The notes under the pieces are model-generated. The model was given only the letters and a program-made list of their open reading frames with translations. It was not told the DNA's origin and ran no database searches. Positions 8,060 through 15,256 of a stretch of DNA of 64,000 bases are shown piece after piece. Position 1 is the stretch's first letter. Each line of letters opens with the position of its first letter. The stretch is from contig NZ_QDFZ01000012.1 in assembly GCF_003347605.1 (NCBI RefSeq), positions 1 to 64,000 of the forward strand, in the 5' to 3' direction. The DNA comes from Chryseobacterium sp. KLBC 52. GTDB taxonomy: Bacteria > Bacteroidota > Bacteroidia > Flavobacteriales > Weeksellaceae. Both the position numbers and the translations under genes were made by a program.

Positions 8060-8086
8060 TCCCGGAACAGCGTTCCGGGATTTTTT
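8060..8086. terminator. Terminator after second GLPGLI gene
   Basis: CCCGGAAC/GTTCCGGG stem (8061-8068, 8073-8080) with a short loop and T6 tail on the plus strand; an upstream A-run gives some terminator character to the minus strand too, towards which the transaldolase gene is read. Confidence 0.85.
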
Positions 8087-8108
8087 ATATCTGAATAAGA
8101 TCAGTGAT

Positions 8109-8762
8109 TTATGCTAATTTCTGAGAATCTGCAATAAACTGAGCCAGTCCGCTGTCTGTTAATGGGTGCTTCAATAAGCTCAAGATCGGAGGAAGTGGAG
8201 ATGTGATAACATCTGCTCCGATTTTAGCACAGTCGATGATGTGCATAGAGTGACGGATAGAAGCTGCTAAGATTTCAGTTTCGAACATATAGTTATCGAA
8301 AATCAATCTGATTTCCTGAATAAGGTTCAAGCCGTCTGTAGAAATATCATCTAATCTTCCTAAGAAAGGAGAAACATAAGTTGCTCCCGCTTTAGCCGCC
8401 AAAAGAGCCTGTCCTGGAGAGAAGATCAATGTACAGTTTGTTTTGATACCTTTATCAGAAAAATATTTTAAAGCTTTGATTCCGTCTTTGATCATCGGAA
8501 TTTTAACAACGATATTCGGGTGAATAGCAGCCAATTCGTCTCCTTCCTTAATCATTTCTTCATACGTTGTAGAAAGAACTTCTGCAGAAATATCTCCGTC
8601 TACAAGTTCGCAGATCGTTTTATAATGGTTTTTGATCGCTTCAGCTCCCTGAATTCCTTCTTTTGCCATTAATGAAGGATTGGTAGTTACCCCATCTAAG
8701 ATCCCAAGATCTCTTGCTTCCTTGATTTGCTCTAAATTAGCTGTGTCAATAAAAAATTTCAT
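8109..8762 (-). CDS. tal: Transaldolase, short (TalC/Fsa-like) type
   Basis: 217 aa, the length of the small decameric transaldolase group rather than the 315 aa TalB type. Visible motifs are [26 protein letters not shown], the Schiff-base lysine in NIVVKIPM, and [13 protein letters not shown]. It interconverts sedoheptulose 7-phosphate/glyceraldehyde 3-phosphate and erythrose 4-phosphate/fructose 6-phosphate in the non-oxidative pentose phosphate pathway. Fructose-6-phosphate aldolase activity is the alternative within this family. CAAAGATA at 8786-8793 is the reverse complement of TATCTTTG, a good promoter box 24 bases upstream. Confidence 0.93.
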   Translation of the reverse strand: MKFFIDTANLEQIKEARDLGILDGVTTNPSLMAKEGIQGAEAIKNHYKTICELVDGDISAEVLSTTYEEMIKEGDELAAIHPNIVVKIPMIKDGIKALKYFSDKGIKTNCTLIFSPGQALLAAKAGATYVSPFLGRLDDISTDGLNLIQEIRLIFDNYMFETEILAASIRHSMHIIDCAKIGADVITSPLPPILSLLKHPLTDSGLAQFIADSQKLA

Positions 8763-8825
8763 TTTGATAAATAGATTTATTGATACAAAGATAGGGAATT
8801 AATTGGGTTCTGAGGTATGAATTTT

Positions 8826-8915
8826 GAGTTACAGAGTTAAGAGTAAGAGAGTTTGAGTTACAGAGTTAAGAGTAAGAGAGTTTGAGTGTAGGAGAGTTTG
8901 AGAGTGAGAGAGTTT
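8826..8915. repeat. Degenerate tandem repeat, 29 bp x2 then 16 bp x2
   Basis: A 29 bp unit beginning GAGTTACAGAGTTAAGAG is repeated perfectly at 8826-8854 and 8855-8883. Two related 16 bp units (GAGTGTAGGAGAGTTT, GAGAGTGAGAGAGTTT) follow at 8884-8915. It lies between the transaldolase and the YdeI-like gene, which are divergent, so it may affect spacing of either upstream region. Confidence 0.9.
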
Positions 8916-8968
8916 GAGTAATTGAAAAAAATAATTGTATGTTGATCTTAAATCAAATAGTTATTTTT

Positions 8969-9010
8969 GCTTCTGGCTTCTGGCTTCTAGCTTCCAGCTT
9001 CCAGCCTGAC
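8969..9010. repeat. Imperfect heptamer tandem repeat (GCTTCTG type)
   Basis: Units GCTTCTG, GCTTCTG, GCTTCTA, GCTTCCA, GCTTCCA and GCCTGAC follow each other in exact 7-base register. The array ends 19 bases before the start codon at 9030, nearly the same distance as the CAATAAG array has from its gene. Confidence 0.85.
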
Positions 9011-9029
9011 TAGTTTAAATTTATCATCC

Positions 9030-9518
9030 ATGAAAAACAACAGTTTTACCGCTACATTGGAAATTATAGGAATTAATCCTTTTGTTTTTATTCCTGAAGA
9101 AATTCTGGAAGAGATTTTTAATGAATCAGGGAGAAATAAAAGTCCCATCGCTGTAAAAGGGACGGTAAATGGAAAAGAATTTAAGCAGAACCTGATGAAA
9201 TATCTGGGAGAATGGAGGCTGTATGTGAATCTGACAATGCTGAAAAACTCTCCGAAAAGAATCGGAGAAACTATTGAGGTTGTTCTGGAGTTTGATGATT
9301 CTGACAGAAGTATTTCTATCCACCCGCAATTGGAAAAAGCAATTAAAGAAAGTACTCTGGCAACAGCAAATTTTGAAAACCTGATTCCTTCAAGAAGACA
9401 TGAGCTGATCCGGTATATCAATAATTTAAAAACAGAAGCCAGTATTCAGAGAAATATTGAGAAAATTATCAGACATCTGCATGGGGAAACAGATTTTTTC
9501 GGAAAGATGATTGAGTAG
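9030..9518 (+). CDS. YdeI/OmpD-associated family protein with DUF1905
   Basis: 162 aa with two recognisable parts. Residues 1-95 form a DUF1905-like beta domain (FTATLEIIG..PFVFIPEEI, IAVKGTVNGKEF, GETIEVVLEFDDSDR). Residues 100-162 match the YdeI/OmdA tail (NFENLIPSRRHELIRYINNLK, RNIEKIIRHLHG). Relatives in enterics are linked to porin-dependent peptide and bacteriocin tolerance; the biochemical role is not known. It stands alone behind the heptamer repeat and is followed by 224 bp with only the terminator at 9705. Confidence 0.85.
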   Translation: MKNNSFTATLEIIGINPFVFIPEEILEEIFNESGRNKSPIAVKGTVNGKEFKQNLMKYLGEWRLYVNLTMLKNSPKRIGETIEVVLEFDDSDRSISIHPQLEKAIKESTLATANFENLIPSRRHELIRYINNLKTEASIQRNIEKIIRHLHGETDFFGKMIE

Positions 9519-9704
9519 GATCATAGCAAGACAAAATTTCAAATAATACAATGTCGCTGATGAAGCTTTATGATATCCATGCGCTTAGAAAGAATCAATT
9601 TCATTGATTCCATCCTTTGCTTCCTCAAAAATTTAACAACATTTACTCGATCTTTGCGTTAAATTTAGATCATGATTTTTGATATTAAAACATATATAAC
9701 TAAA

Positions 9705-9736
9705 CAAAAAGACCGGAAAATTTTTCCGGTCTTTTT
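9705..9736. terminator. Bidirectional terminator
   Basis: AAAAAGACCGGAAAA mirrors TTTTTCCGGTCTTTTTT, giving a GC stem GACCGG/CCGGTC with A-run and T-run on both sides. It separates the convergent genes ending at 9518 and 9743. Confidence 0.85.
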
Positions 9737-9742
9737 TATTTA

Positions 9743-10285
9743 CTAAGAATTTAATGTTTTGCTAAGCTTTACAGCATCCTCATTGGTTGGGTCATACTGT
9801 ATCGATTTTGCAATGTGTTCTTTTGCTTTATTAGGATCAGTTTGCTGTTCTGTAAAGGCAAGATAGAAATAAGCGTATGCAAGATTTTTCTTATTTTGCT
9901 CTACTTCTTCAGGTTTTACTGTTGCAATATACTTTTCGTAAGCAATTTTTGCATTGGCATCATCTTTTGCAGACTGATAGGCGTAGGCCTGGCTGTAATA
10001 AGATGGGGCCCAGTCTGGTAATAAAACAGACACTTTCTTCCAGGTATCAATGGCATTGGGCCAGTCTGAAGCTTCCTGGTAGGCATTAGCCAGTTTTGCT
10101 AATGACTCTGCATCTTTTGGATTGGCTGCGATCTGTTTTTTAAGACCTTCAATAGTTGGGTTTGCTGATTGGCTTGTGGAAGCCGACGTTTCCGGCTGCG
10201 TTGTTTGTGCGTTTACAAAACTTACACTTCCCGCTAGTATTAAACCTAAAAATAGACTTCTACTATTAATTTTACTCATTTTCAT
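9743..10285 (-). CDS. Secreted or periplasmic TPR protein
   Basis: About 180 aa with a signal peptide (SRSLFLGLILAGSVSFVNAQ). Tetratricopeptide-like helices follow: AANPKDAESLAKLANAYQE, DWPNAIDTWKKVSVLLPDW, then YSQAYAYQSAKDDANAKIA and AYFYLAFTEQQTDPNKAKEHI. TPR units bind other proteins; the partner is unknown. I start at ATG 10285 (MKMSK); ATG 10279 is also possible, and a longer reading to 10306 needs a TTG codon. It is monocistronic. Confidence 0.8.
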   Translation of the reverse strand: MKMSKINSRSLFLGLILAGSVSFVNAQTTQPETSASTSQSANPTIEGLKKQIAANPKDAESLAKLANAYQEASDWPNAIDTWKKVSVLLPDWAPSYYSQAYAYQSAKDDANAKIAYEKYIATVKPEEVEQNKKNLAYAYFYLAFTEQQTDPNKAKEHIAKSIQYDPTNEDAVKLSKTLNS

Positions 10286-10406
10286 AATCTTATATTTTAA
10301 ATTCAAAATCTAAAATTCAATAATAATTCCACAAAATCTTAAATTTTAGAGGCTTTAAGTTTTTTTAGAAAATATTAACGGGAAATAGTATTTTTTTAGT
10401 TTAATT

Positions 10407-10437
10407 TTTGATTCGTTCATCTTTGAACCTATCTTTG
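10407..10437 (+). promoter_or_regulatory. Promoter of pepE
   Basis: TTTG at 10407-10410, 19 bp, then TATCTTTG at 10430-10437 is a textbook Bacteroidetes promoter. It predicts a transcript start near 10442, about 33 bases before the pepE ATG. Confidence 0.7.
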
Positions 10438-10474
10438 TGATTCATTTTTTTATTAATATTTATAATTTCGCCAT

Positions 10475-11167
10475 ATGAACATTATATTAGCCTCGACATC
10501 CACACTTTTTGGTGGAGAATATCTGGAATACTTAAGAGAAGAATTAATCCAATTATACAAGGGAATTGACGAAATTGTATTTATCCCTTTCGCAAGACCA
10601 GGCGGGATTTCCCACGATGATTATACTGCCAAAGCACGTTCTTTCTTTGAAACCATCCATATAAAAGTAAAAGGACTTCATGAATTTGAAGATAAAAAAG
10701 AAGCCATTCATCAGGCAAAAGGGTTCTTTACCGGAGGCGGAAACACTTTTTTATTGGTTAAAACATTACACGAGGAAGGACTGATGTCTGTCCTGAAAGA
10801 AAATGTATCAGGAGGAAAAGCTTATCTTGGATGCAGTGCAGGCAGCAATATCGGAGGTCAGAATATGAAAACGACAAATGATATGCCCATTGTATATCCG
10901 CCAAGTTTCGACTGTATGGGATTGGTTCCTTTCAATATCAATCCGCACTATCTTGATCCTAATCCGGATTTGAAACATAATGGAGAAACCAGAGAAACCC
11001 GTATTCAGGAATTCCTTACCCAAAATGATATCAAAGTGGTAGGACTTAGAGAAGGGAACTGGATCAGAAGAACAAATGATTCTATTACTGTGGAAGGAAG
11101 TGAGCTGACAAGGATTTTTGAAAAAGGGAAAGAGCCTTACGAAATAGAAGCAGGAAGCAGACTTTAA
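10475..11167 (+). CDS. pepE: Dipeptidase E (peptidase S51)
   Basis: 230 aa, the usual PepE length. The nucleophile elbow GCSAGSNIGG places the catalytic Ser at residue 121, and NINPHY supplies the probable His at 158. FFTGGGNTFLL is the conserved GGN segment. PepE hydrolyses dipeptides with N-terminal aspartate and does not act on isoaspartyl bonds. It shares the S51 family with cyanophycinase, which is encoded at 61939. The next gene begins on the last base of the stop codon, so the two are translationally coupled. Confidence 0.92.
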   Translation: MNIILASTSTLFGGEYLEYLREELIQLYKGIDEIVFIPFARPGGISHDDYTAKARSFFETIHIKVKGLHEFEDKKEAIHQAKGFFTGGGNTFLLVKTLHEEGLMSVLKENVSGGKAYLGCSAGSNIGGQNMKTTNDMPIVYPPSFDCMGLVPFNINPHYLDPNPDLKHNGETRETRIQEFLTQNDIKVVGLREGNWIRRTNDSITVEGSELTRIFEKGKEPYEIEAGSRL

Positions 11168-12027
11168 TGAACAAAGAAGAAATTGACCTTTTTATAGAAC
11201 GTAATCTGACTAATTTTTCAGTAAACAGTACAGGGTGGAATGACCTGATCCGCAACTTGCTGCATGAATTTGCTGTTGCAGGCTGGAATAGGGATCATCG
11301 TGTCTTTGGAAAAGAAAAGTTTGGTGAATTGAGGTGCTATACCTATTCTGAAGATGAAACGCTCAATGACAAACTTAAAAAAATCAAAAGTAAATATTCG
11401 GAACTGTCTGTCAGGACGTGTGAGATCTGTGGAGAAGAAAGTAAGATGAGAACAATCGGTTCATGGCAGACCACATTGTGCCTGAATCACTTTCTGGAAC
11501 AGCAGCCCGTTATTGAAATTGATGACAACCAGAATGTCAAAAGAGGCAATGAGACTGTTCTGAATATTCAGAATATTGTTAAAGCTGAGGTAGAATATGA
11601 TCTTCAGAGATTGTGTCTTTACACGGGACAGATTGATTGGGAAGGAAAGAAATATTTTTCATGGCAGGAGCCTAACTACTATCTGCTTTTAAAAACAATT
11701 CCTTTATCATTATTTCCAAAAGACAGACAGCAGGAAATTTCTACCTTGTTTCAAAGCTTGAATGGTTGTGAAATATGCGGTTATAAAGCTGTGCACCAAA
11801 GAAATTGTCTGCGCTGTCATCATGAACCCTGGAATGATTCCGGATATTTTGTTCAGGATTATGGTGATAAATCAAATTATATCAAAGAATGCCAGATGGA
11901 TATTTTCATAGATGAAGACGATTATGAGAAATATTTTAAACATGATCGTTCATTTGAAAAATCTCCTGACCATCAGATTCTTTTCACTTCCGATGATCTC
12001 ACTGAGTATAAAAAGCTTTTATTTTAA
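11167..12027 (+). CDS. Unknown protein with two CxxC zinc-finger-like sites
   Basis: 286 aa, overlapping pepE by one base (TAATG). Residues 78-100 contain TCEICGEE and TLCLNHF; residues 199-220 contain GCEICGYKAVH and CLRCHHEPW. Both pairs look like Zn ribbons. The remaining sequence is acidic and aromatic-rich with no recognised catalytic motif. Coupling to PepE suggests co-expression, not a known shared pathway. Function cannot be assigned. Confidence 0.75.
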   Translation: MNKEEIDLFIERNLTNFSVNSTGWNDLIRNLLHEFAVAGWNRDHRVFGKEKFGELRCYTYSEDETLNDKLKKIKSKYSELSVRTCEICGEESKMRTIGSWQTTLCLNHFLEQQPVIEIDDNQNVKRGNETVLNIQNIVKAEVEYDLQRLCLYTGQIDWEGKKYFSWQEPNYYLLLKTIPLSLFPKDRQQEISTLFQSLNGCEICGYKAVHQRNCLRCHHEPWNDSGYFVQDYGDKSNYIKECQMDIFIDEDDYEKYFKHDRSFEKSPDHQILFTSDDLTEYKKLLF

Positions 12028-12136
12028 CTATATTTGATTAGAATTAAATAGTGCAAAAGGTTCAGTTACCGACCAGCATCAATAGTCTTGCGAACTGTAT
12101 CTGATACCTGCTTGCTTAGATCCAAACAACAATGCA

Positions 12137-13510
12137 ATGAAAAAAACACTTGCTGTTCTTGTGCTTTCTGTACAGATAGTTGCTGCACAGAATATAGCCC
12201 AAAAATTAGATAAAGTAACAAAGGATCTTATGGATTCTTCAGGAGCAGTATCCTCCGGTTTATCTTTTTATGTTTCCGATGAAAATGGCAATTTTATATA
12301 TGAATATCAAGGAAATAAGGGGCTTTCTACTGCTTCTACACAAAAGATTTTCACGGCAGGAGCAGCACTTGAAACATTAGGAAAAAACTATACTTTCACC
12401 ACCACTTCAAGCTATTCCGGAAATATCTCCGGAGGAACGCTGAACGGTAATCTTTTCATCAGCTCCAATGGTGATCCTACATTAGGAAGCTGGAGGTATG
12501 ATGGCTATAAACCCGAAAATTTTAAAAAGAAACTGATTGACGCTATTAAAAATTCAGGAATCTCAAAAATATCCGGTGATCTGGTGATTGACGATTCTTA
12601 TTTTGACCATCAGACGATTCCGGGAGGCTGGCCATGGGACGATCTTGGCAATTACTACGGAGCTGGAGTTTGGGGAGTCAACTGGAAAGAAAACCAGTTT
12701 GATATCAATATCAACGGAACCGATTTTAAAAGCTTTTCTTATCCGCTGGAAGGTGTGAAGTGGCTCAATGATCTTAAAACAGGCGGAAGCTCCGATCAAA
12801 GTCTGATTTTTACCGCTCCTCATTCTGATGTTGCTTTGATTAATGGAATGCTTCCGGCGGGAAAAACAGTAACCGTTTCCGGTTCTACTCCTAATCCGCC
12901 CCTCCAATTAGCCACAGAAGTAAAACAATGGCTGAAAGAATCCGGAATTGAATTGTCAGGAAAAGCAGTCACGAATTCTCAACTTGAAATAGAAGGAAAA
13001 CAGGCTTTAGCAGCTCCGAAAAATAATATAATCCTCACTTATCAGTCTCCAACGCTGGATAAAATTGTCTATTGGTTTTTAAGAAAAAGTATCAATCTTT
13101 ACGGAGAAACGCTGATTAAAACTTTAGGAAAAGAGAAAAAAGGAAATTCAGGTTTCAAAAGCGGCGTTTCTTATCTGAAAGAATTCTGGAAATCAAAGGG
13201 AATTAATTCTAATATGATCAATTTTGCTGACGGAAGCGGGCTTTCTCCACAGAATTATGTGTCCGCAAAAGCTGAAGTTCAGGCTCTTTTATATGCTAAA
13301 AAACAATCGTGGTTTGAAGCGTACTATGATGGATTTCCGGTTCAGGATAATGGAATGAAGATGAAAAGCGGAACGATGAGAGACACCAAATCTTTCGCAG
13401 GATACCACACCGCAAAAGATGGGAAAAAATATGTATTTTCGATTATCATCAACAATTATCAGGGAAGTGGAAATACAGAGCTGCAGAAAATCCTGAATGT
13501 TTTAAAATAA
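12137..13510 (+). CDS. dacB: D-alanyl-D-alanine carboxypeptidase/endopeptidase, PBP4 (S13) type
   Basis: 457 aa with signal peptide (TLAVLVLSVQIVAAQ). The three penicillin-binding motifs are present: SxxK at 67-70 (ASTQKIF), SxN in KSINLYGE, and KSG in MKSGTMRDTKSFAGY. The long insert between motif 1 and 2 fits the S13 family. The periplasmic enzyme trims pentapeptide side chains and cuts cross-links in peptidoglycan. The histidine kinase gene starts 6 bp after it, so the pair is probably one operon and the kinase may respond to the cell wall. Confidence 0.92.
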   Translation: MKKTLAVLVLSVQIVAAQNIAQKLDKVTKDLMDSSGAVSSGLSFYVSDENGNFIYEYQGNKGLSTASTQKIFTAGAALETLGKNYTFTTTSSYSGNISGGTLNGNLFISSNGDPTLGSWRYDGYKPENFKKKLIDAIKNSGISKISGDLVIDDSYFDHQTIPGGWPWDDLGNYYGAGVWGVNWKENQFDININGTDFKSFSYPLEGVKWLNDLKTGGSSDQSLIFTAPHSDVALINGMLPAGKTVTVSGSTPNPPLQLATEVKQWLKESGIELSGKAVTNSQLEIEGKQALAAPKNNIILTYQSPTLDKIVYWFLRKSINLYGETLIKTLGKEKKGNSGFKSGVSYLKEFWKSKGINSNMINFADGSGLSPQNYVSAKAEVQALLYAKKQSWFEAYYDGFPVQDNGMKMKSGTMRDTKSFAGYHTAKDGKKYVFSIIINNYQGSGNTELQKILNVLK

Positions 13511-13516
13511 AATTTA

Positions 13517-14689
13517 ATGAAAAATCGTCCGCTTCTGTCAAGAATCAATAATTTTTTCGTTTTTGCATTGCTTACATTGGTGGTTGTAGCATTAATTGTT
13601 TCATCTAATTTTCTTATTAAAAACTTAAGAGAAAAAGAGGCTGAAAGAATAAAAGTTTTTGCTACAGCAATAAGAATTCTACAGGATAATCAACAAAAAA
13701 GTTCAGAAACTCAGGAGCTTCTCTTTGCAATTCTTACGGAGAATGATCAGATTCCGTCAATACTTACAGACGAAAATAAACAACCATTTTTGTTTGAGGG
13801 AAGCTCACGAAATATTGCTAAGGAGATTTTGGCTGATCCTAATGAACTGAACAATCTGATTACTAAAATGGAAAGTCATTATAATCCTTTTGAAATTGAA
13901 GTTGCAAATGGAGATAAACAACTTGTTTTCTATGATAACTCAGAACTGCTTAATAATTTAAGATATTACCCCTATTTTTTAGGATTATTCATATTAGCTT
14001 ATCTGTTATTTTCATTTTGGTTTTTAAGAACGATAAAGAAAACAGATGAAGGGTATCTTTGGGCAGGTTTGGCTAAGGAAACGGCTCATCAGATTGGGAC
14101 TCCTCTGTCTTCTATGATTGGGTGGATAGAAATTATGAAGCTTGATAATCCGGATTCAGATGGCGTACATGAGATTGAAAAAGATATTGAAAGACTGAGA
14201 ACGATTTCAGAACGATTTTCAAAGATAGGCTCTATTCCTGAGTTAAATGACAGAAATTTTAGTGAAACTATTCAGGAGAATTATGATTATTTAAAAACAA
14301 GAATCTCCAGAAAAATCAATTTTACACTTAATTTACCTACTTATACTGTGCTGGTTCCTCATAACAAAATTCTGATGAGCTGGGTGATTGAAAATCTGGT
14401 GAAAAACGCCGTGGATGCGATGAAAGGAGAAGGCGCTATCACCATGTCTGTTTTTGAAAGAAATAAAAATATTCTCATTGAAGTAAAAGACAATGGAAGC
14501 GGGATGACAAAGCAGCAGTCTATAAATGCTTTTAAACCAGGTTATTCTACTAAGAAAAGAGGTTGGGGGTTAGGATTGTCTTTAGCGAAAAGAGTAATTC
14601 ACGAATATCATAATGGTGATATTAAAATTGCCCAAACCGACGTGGGTAAGGGCACTACTTTTAGAATTATTTTAAGGAAATTAGTTTGA
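13517..14689 (+). CDS. Sensor histidine kinase without adjacent response regulator
   Basis: 390 aa inner membrane kinase. Transmembrane helices lie at about 13-33 and 151-171 around a periplasmic sensor of about 115 residues. The phosphoacceptor region is KETAHQIGTPLSSM with His191; the ATP-binding domain shows the N box NLVKNAVDAM, G1 DNGSGM and G2 GWGLGLSLAKRV. The H box has HQIGTPL instead of the common HELRTPL, typical of a group in Bacteroidetes. No response regulator is nearby. It follows dacB by 6 bp, and its 3' end overlaps the convergent small gene by 9 bp. Confidence 0.9.
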   Translation: MKNRPLLSRINNFFVFALLTLVVVALIVSSNFLIKNLREKEAERIKVFATAIRILQDNQQKSSETQELLFAILTENDQIPSILTDENKQPFLFEGSSRNIAKEILADPNELNNLITKMESHYNPFEIEVANGDKQLVFYDNSELLNNLRYYPYFLGLFILAYLLFSFWFLRTIKKTDEGYLWAGLAKETAHQIGTPLSSMIGWIEIMKLDNPDSDGVHEIEKDIERLRTISERFSKIGSIPELNDRNFSETIQENYDYLKTRISRKINFTLNLPTYTVLVPHNKILMSWVIENLVKNAVDAMKGEGAITMSVFERNKNILIEVKDNGSGMTKQQSINAFKPGYSTKKRGWGLGLSLAKRVIHEYHNGDIKIAQTDVGKGTTFRIILRKLV

Positions 14690-14893
14690 TGAATAAACTG
14701 GGTTTCCAATAACATTAAAATAGGTAACAGAACCATCAGACCATTCAATTGCATAGTATTTACTATATATCATTTGGCCACCAGGAGTACCGGAACAATA
14801 TCCATAAAACATTGTTGTTTTAACTTTATACTTTTCTCCATCTAAAAGTCCTCCATAAAAATTAAGCATTTGTTTTCTTGTTAGATTTTTCAT
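14681..14893 (-). CDS. Small bacteriocin-like peptide with double-glycine leader
   Basis: 70 aa. The first 15 residues, MKNLTRKQMLNFYGG, resemble the MKNLKKLxRxxLxxxxGG leaders of Bacteroidetes bacteriocin-like peptides, where a C39 peptidase cuts after GG. The putative 55-residue core is Gly/Tyr/Ser-rich, has one Cys and ends NPVYSSN. The sequence FYGYCSGTPGGQ contains a second GG. No peptidase-ABC exporter, modification enzyme or immunity gene lies beside it. The gene is convergent with the kinase, overlapping 9 bp. It could be a bacteriocin, a signalling peptide or an orphan relic. Confidence 0.6.
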   Translation of the reverse strand: MKNLTRKQMLNFYGGLLDGEKYKVKTTMFYGYCSGTPGGQMIYSKYYAIEWSDGSVTYFNVIGNPVYSSN

Positions 14894-15143
14894 AATTAAG
14901 TGTTTAATGTTAGTGTTTTAAATATAATATTTTTATGGTTCAAATCTTAAATTCATAACTTTTTATAATTAATTTATATTCTTTATGTGTATTATTTTTA
15001 AAATCATCCTATTAGTTTATACAACATGAACATTTGACTTTAAAAAGGTGAATAATTTGTTGGGTGCAGAATAAGTATTTGATAAATAATATGACAAAAT
15101 AGATGAAAACTACATTTAAGTAAAAAAACATTTTACAAATAAG
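14894..15143. other. AT-rich non-coding stretch
   Basis: Part of the 363 bp gap between the GG-leader gene and the M61 peptidase gene. It is very AT-rich and holds no convincing ORF. It would contain the promoter of the minus-strand peptide gene, but no TAnnTTTG box stands out. Confidence 0.5.
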
Positions 15144-15176
15144 AAACCTAACAGGTTTTCAAAACCTGTTAGGTTT
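15144..15176. repeat. Perfect 33 bp palindrome (AACCTAACAGG type)
   Basis: The 16-base arm AAACCTAACAGGTTTT is followed by a single C and its exact reverse complement. The sequence AACCTAACAGG...CCTGTTAGGTT is, from memory, a widespread intergenic palindrome of Bacteroidetes. It could act as a terminator or be a mobile REP-like unit. Confidence 0.85.
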
Positions 15177-15225
15177 GCATCAAGTCATCTTAGACTTGTT
15201 TAAAATGCTCAACTTGAAGAAAATA

Positions 15226-15252
15226 AAAAGCGGGGAAAATTTCCCCGCTTTT
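15226..15252. terminator. Terminator of the M61 peptidase gene
   Basis: AAAAGCGGGGAAA/TTTCCCCGCTTTT is a nearly perfect GC-rich stem with flanking A-run and T-run. It lies 5 bases after the stop codon of the minus-strand gene. Confidence 0.85.
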
Positions 15253-15256
15253 CTCT

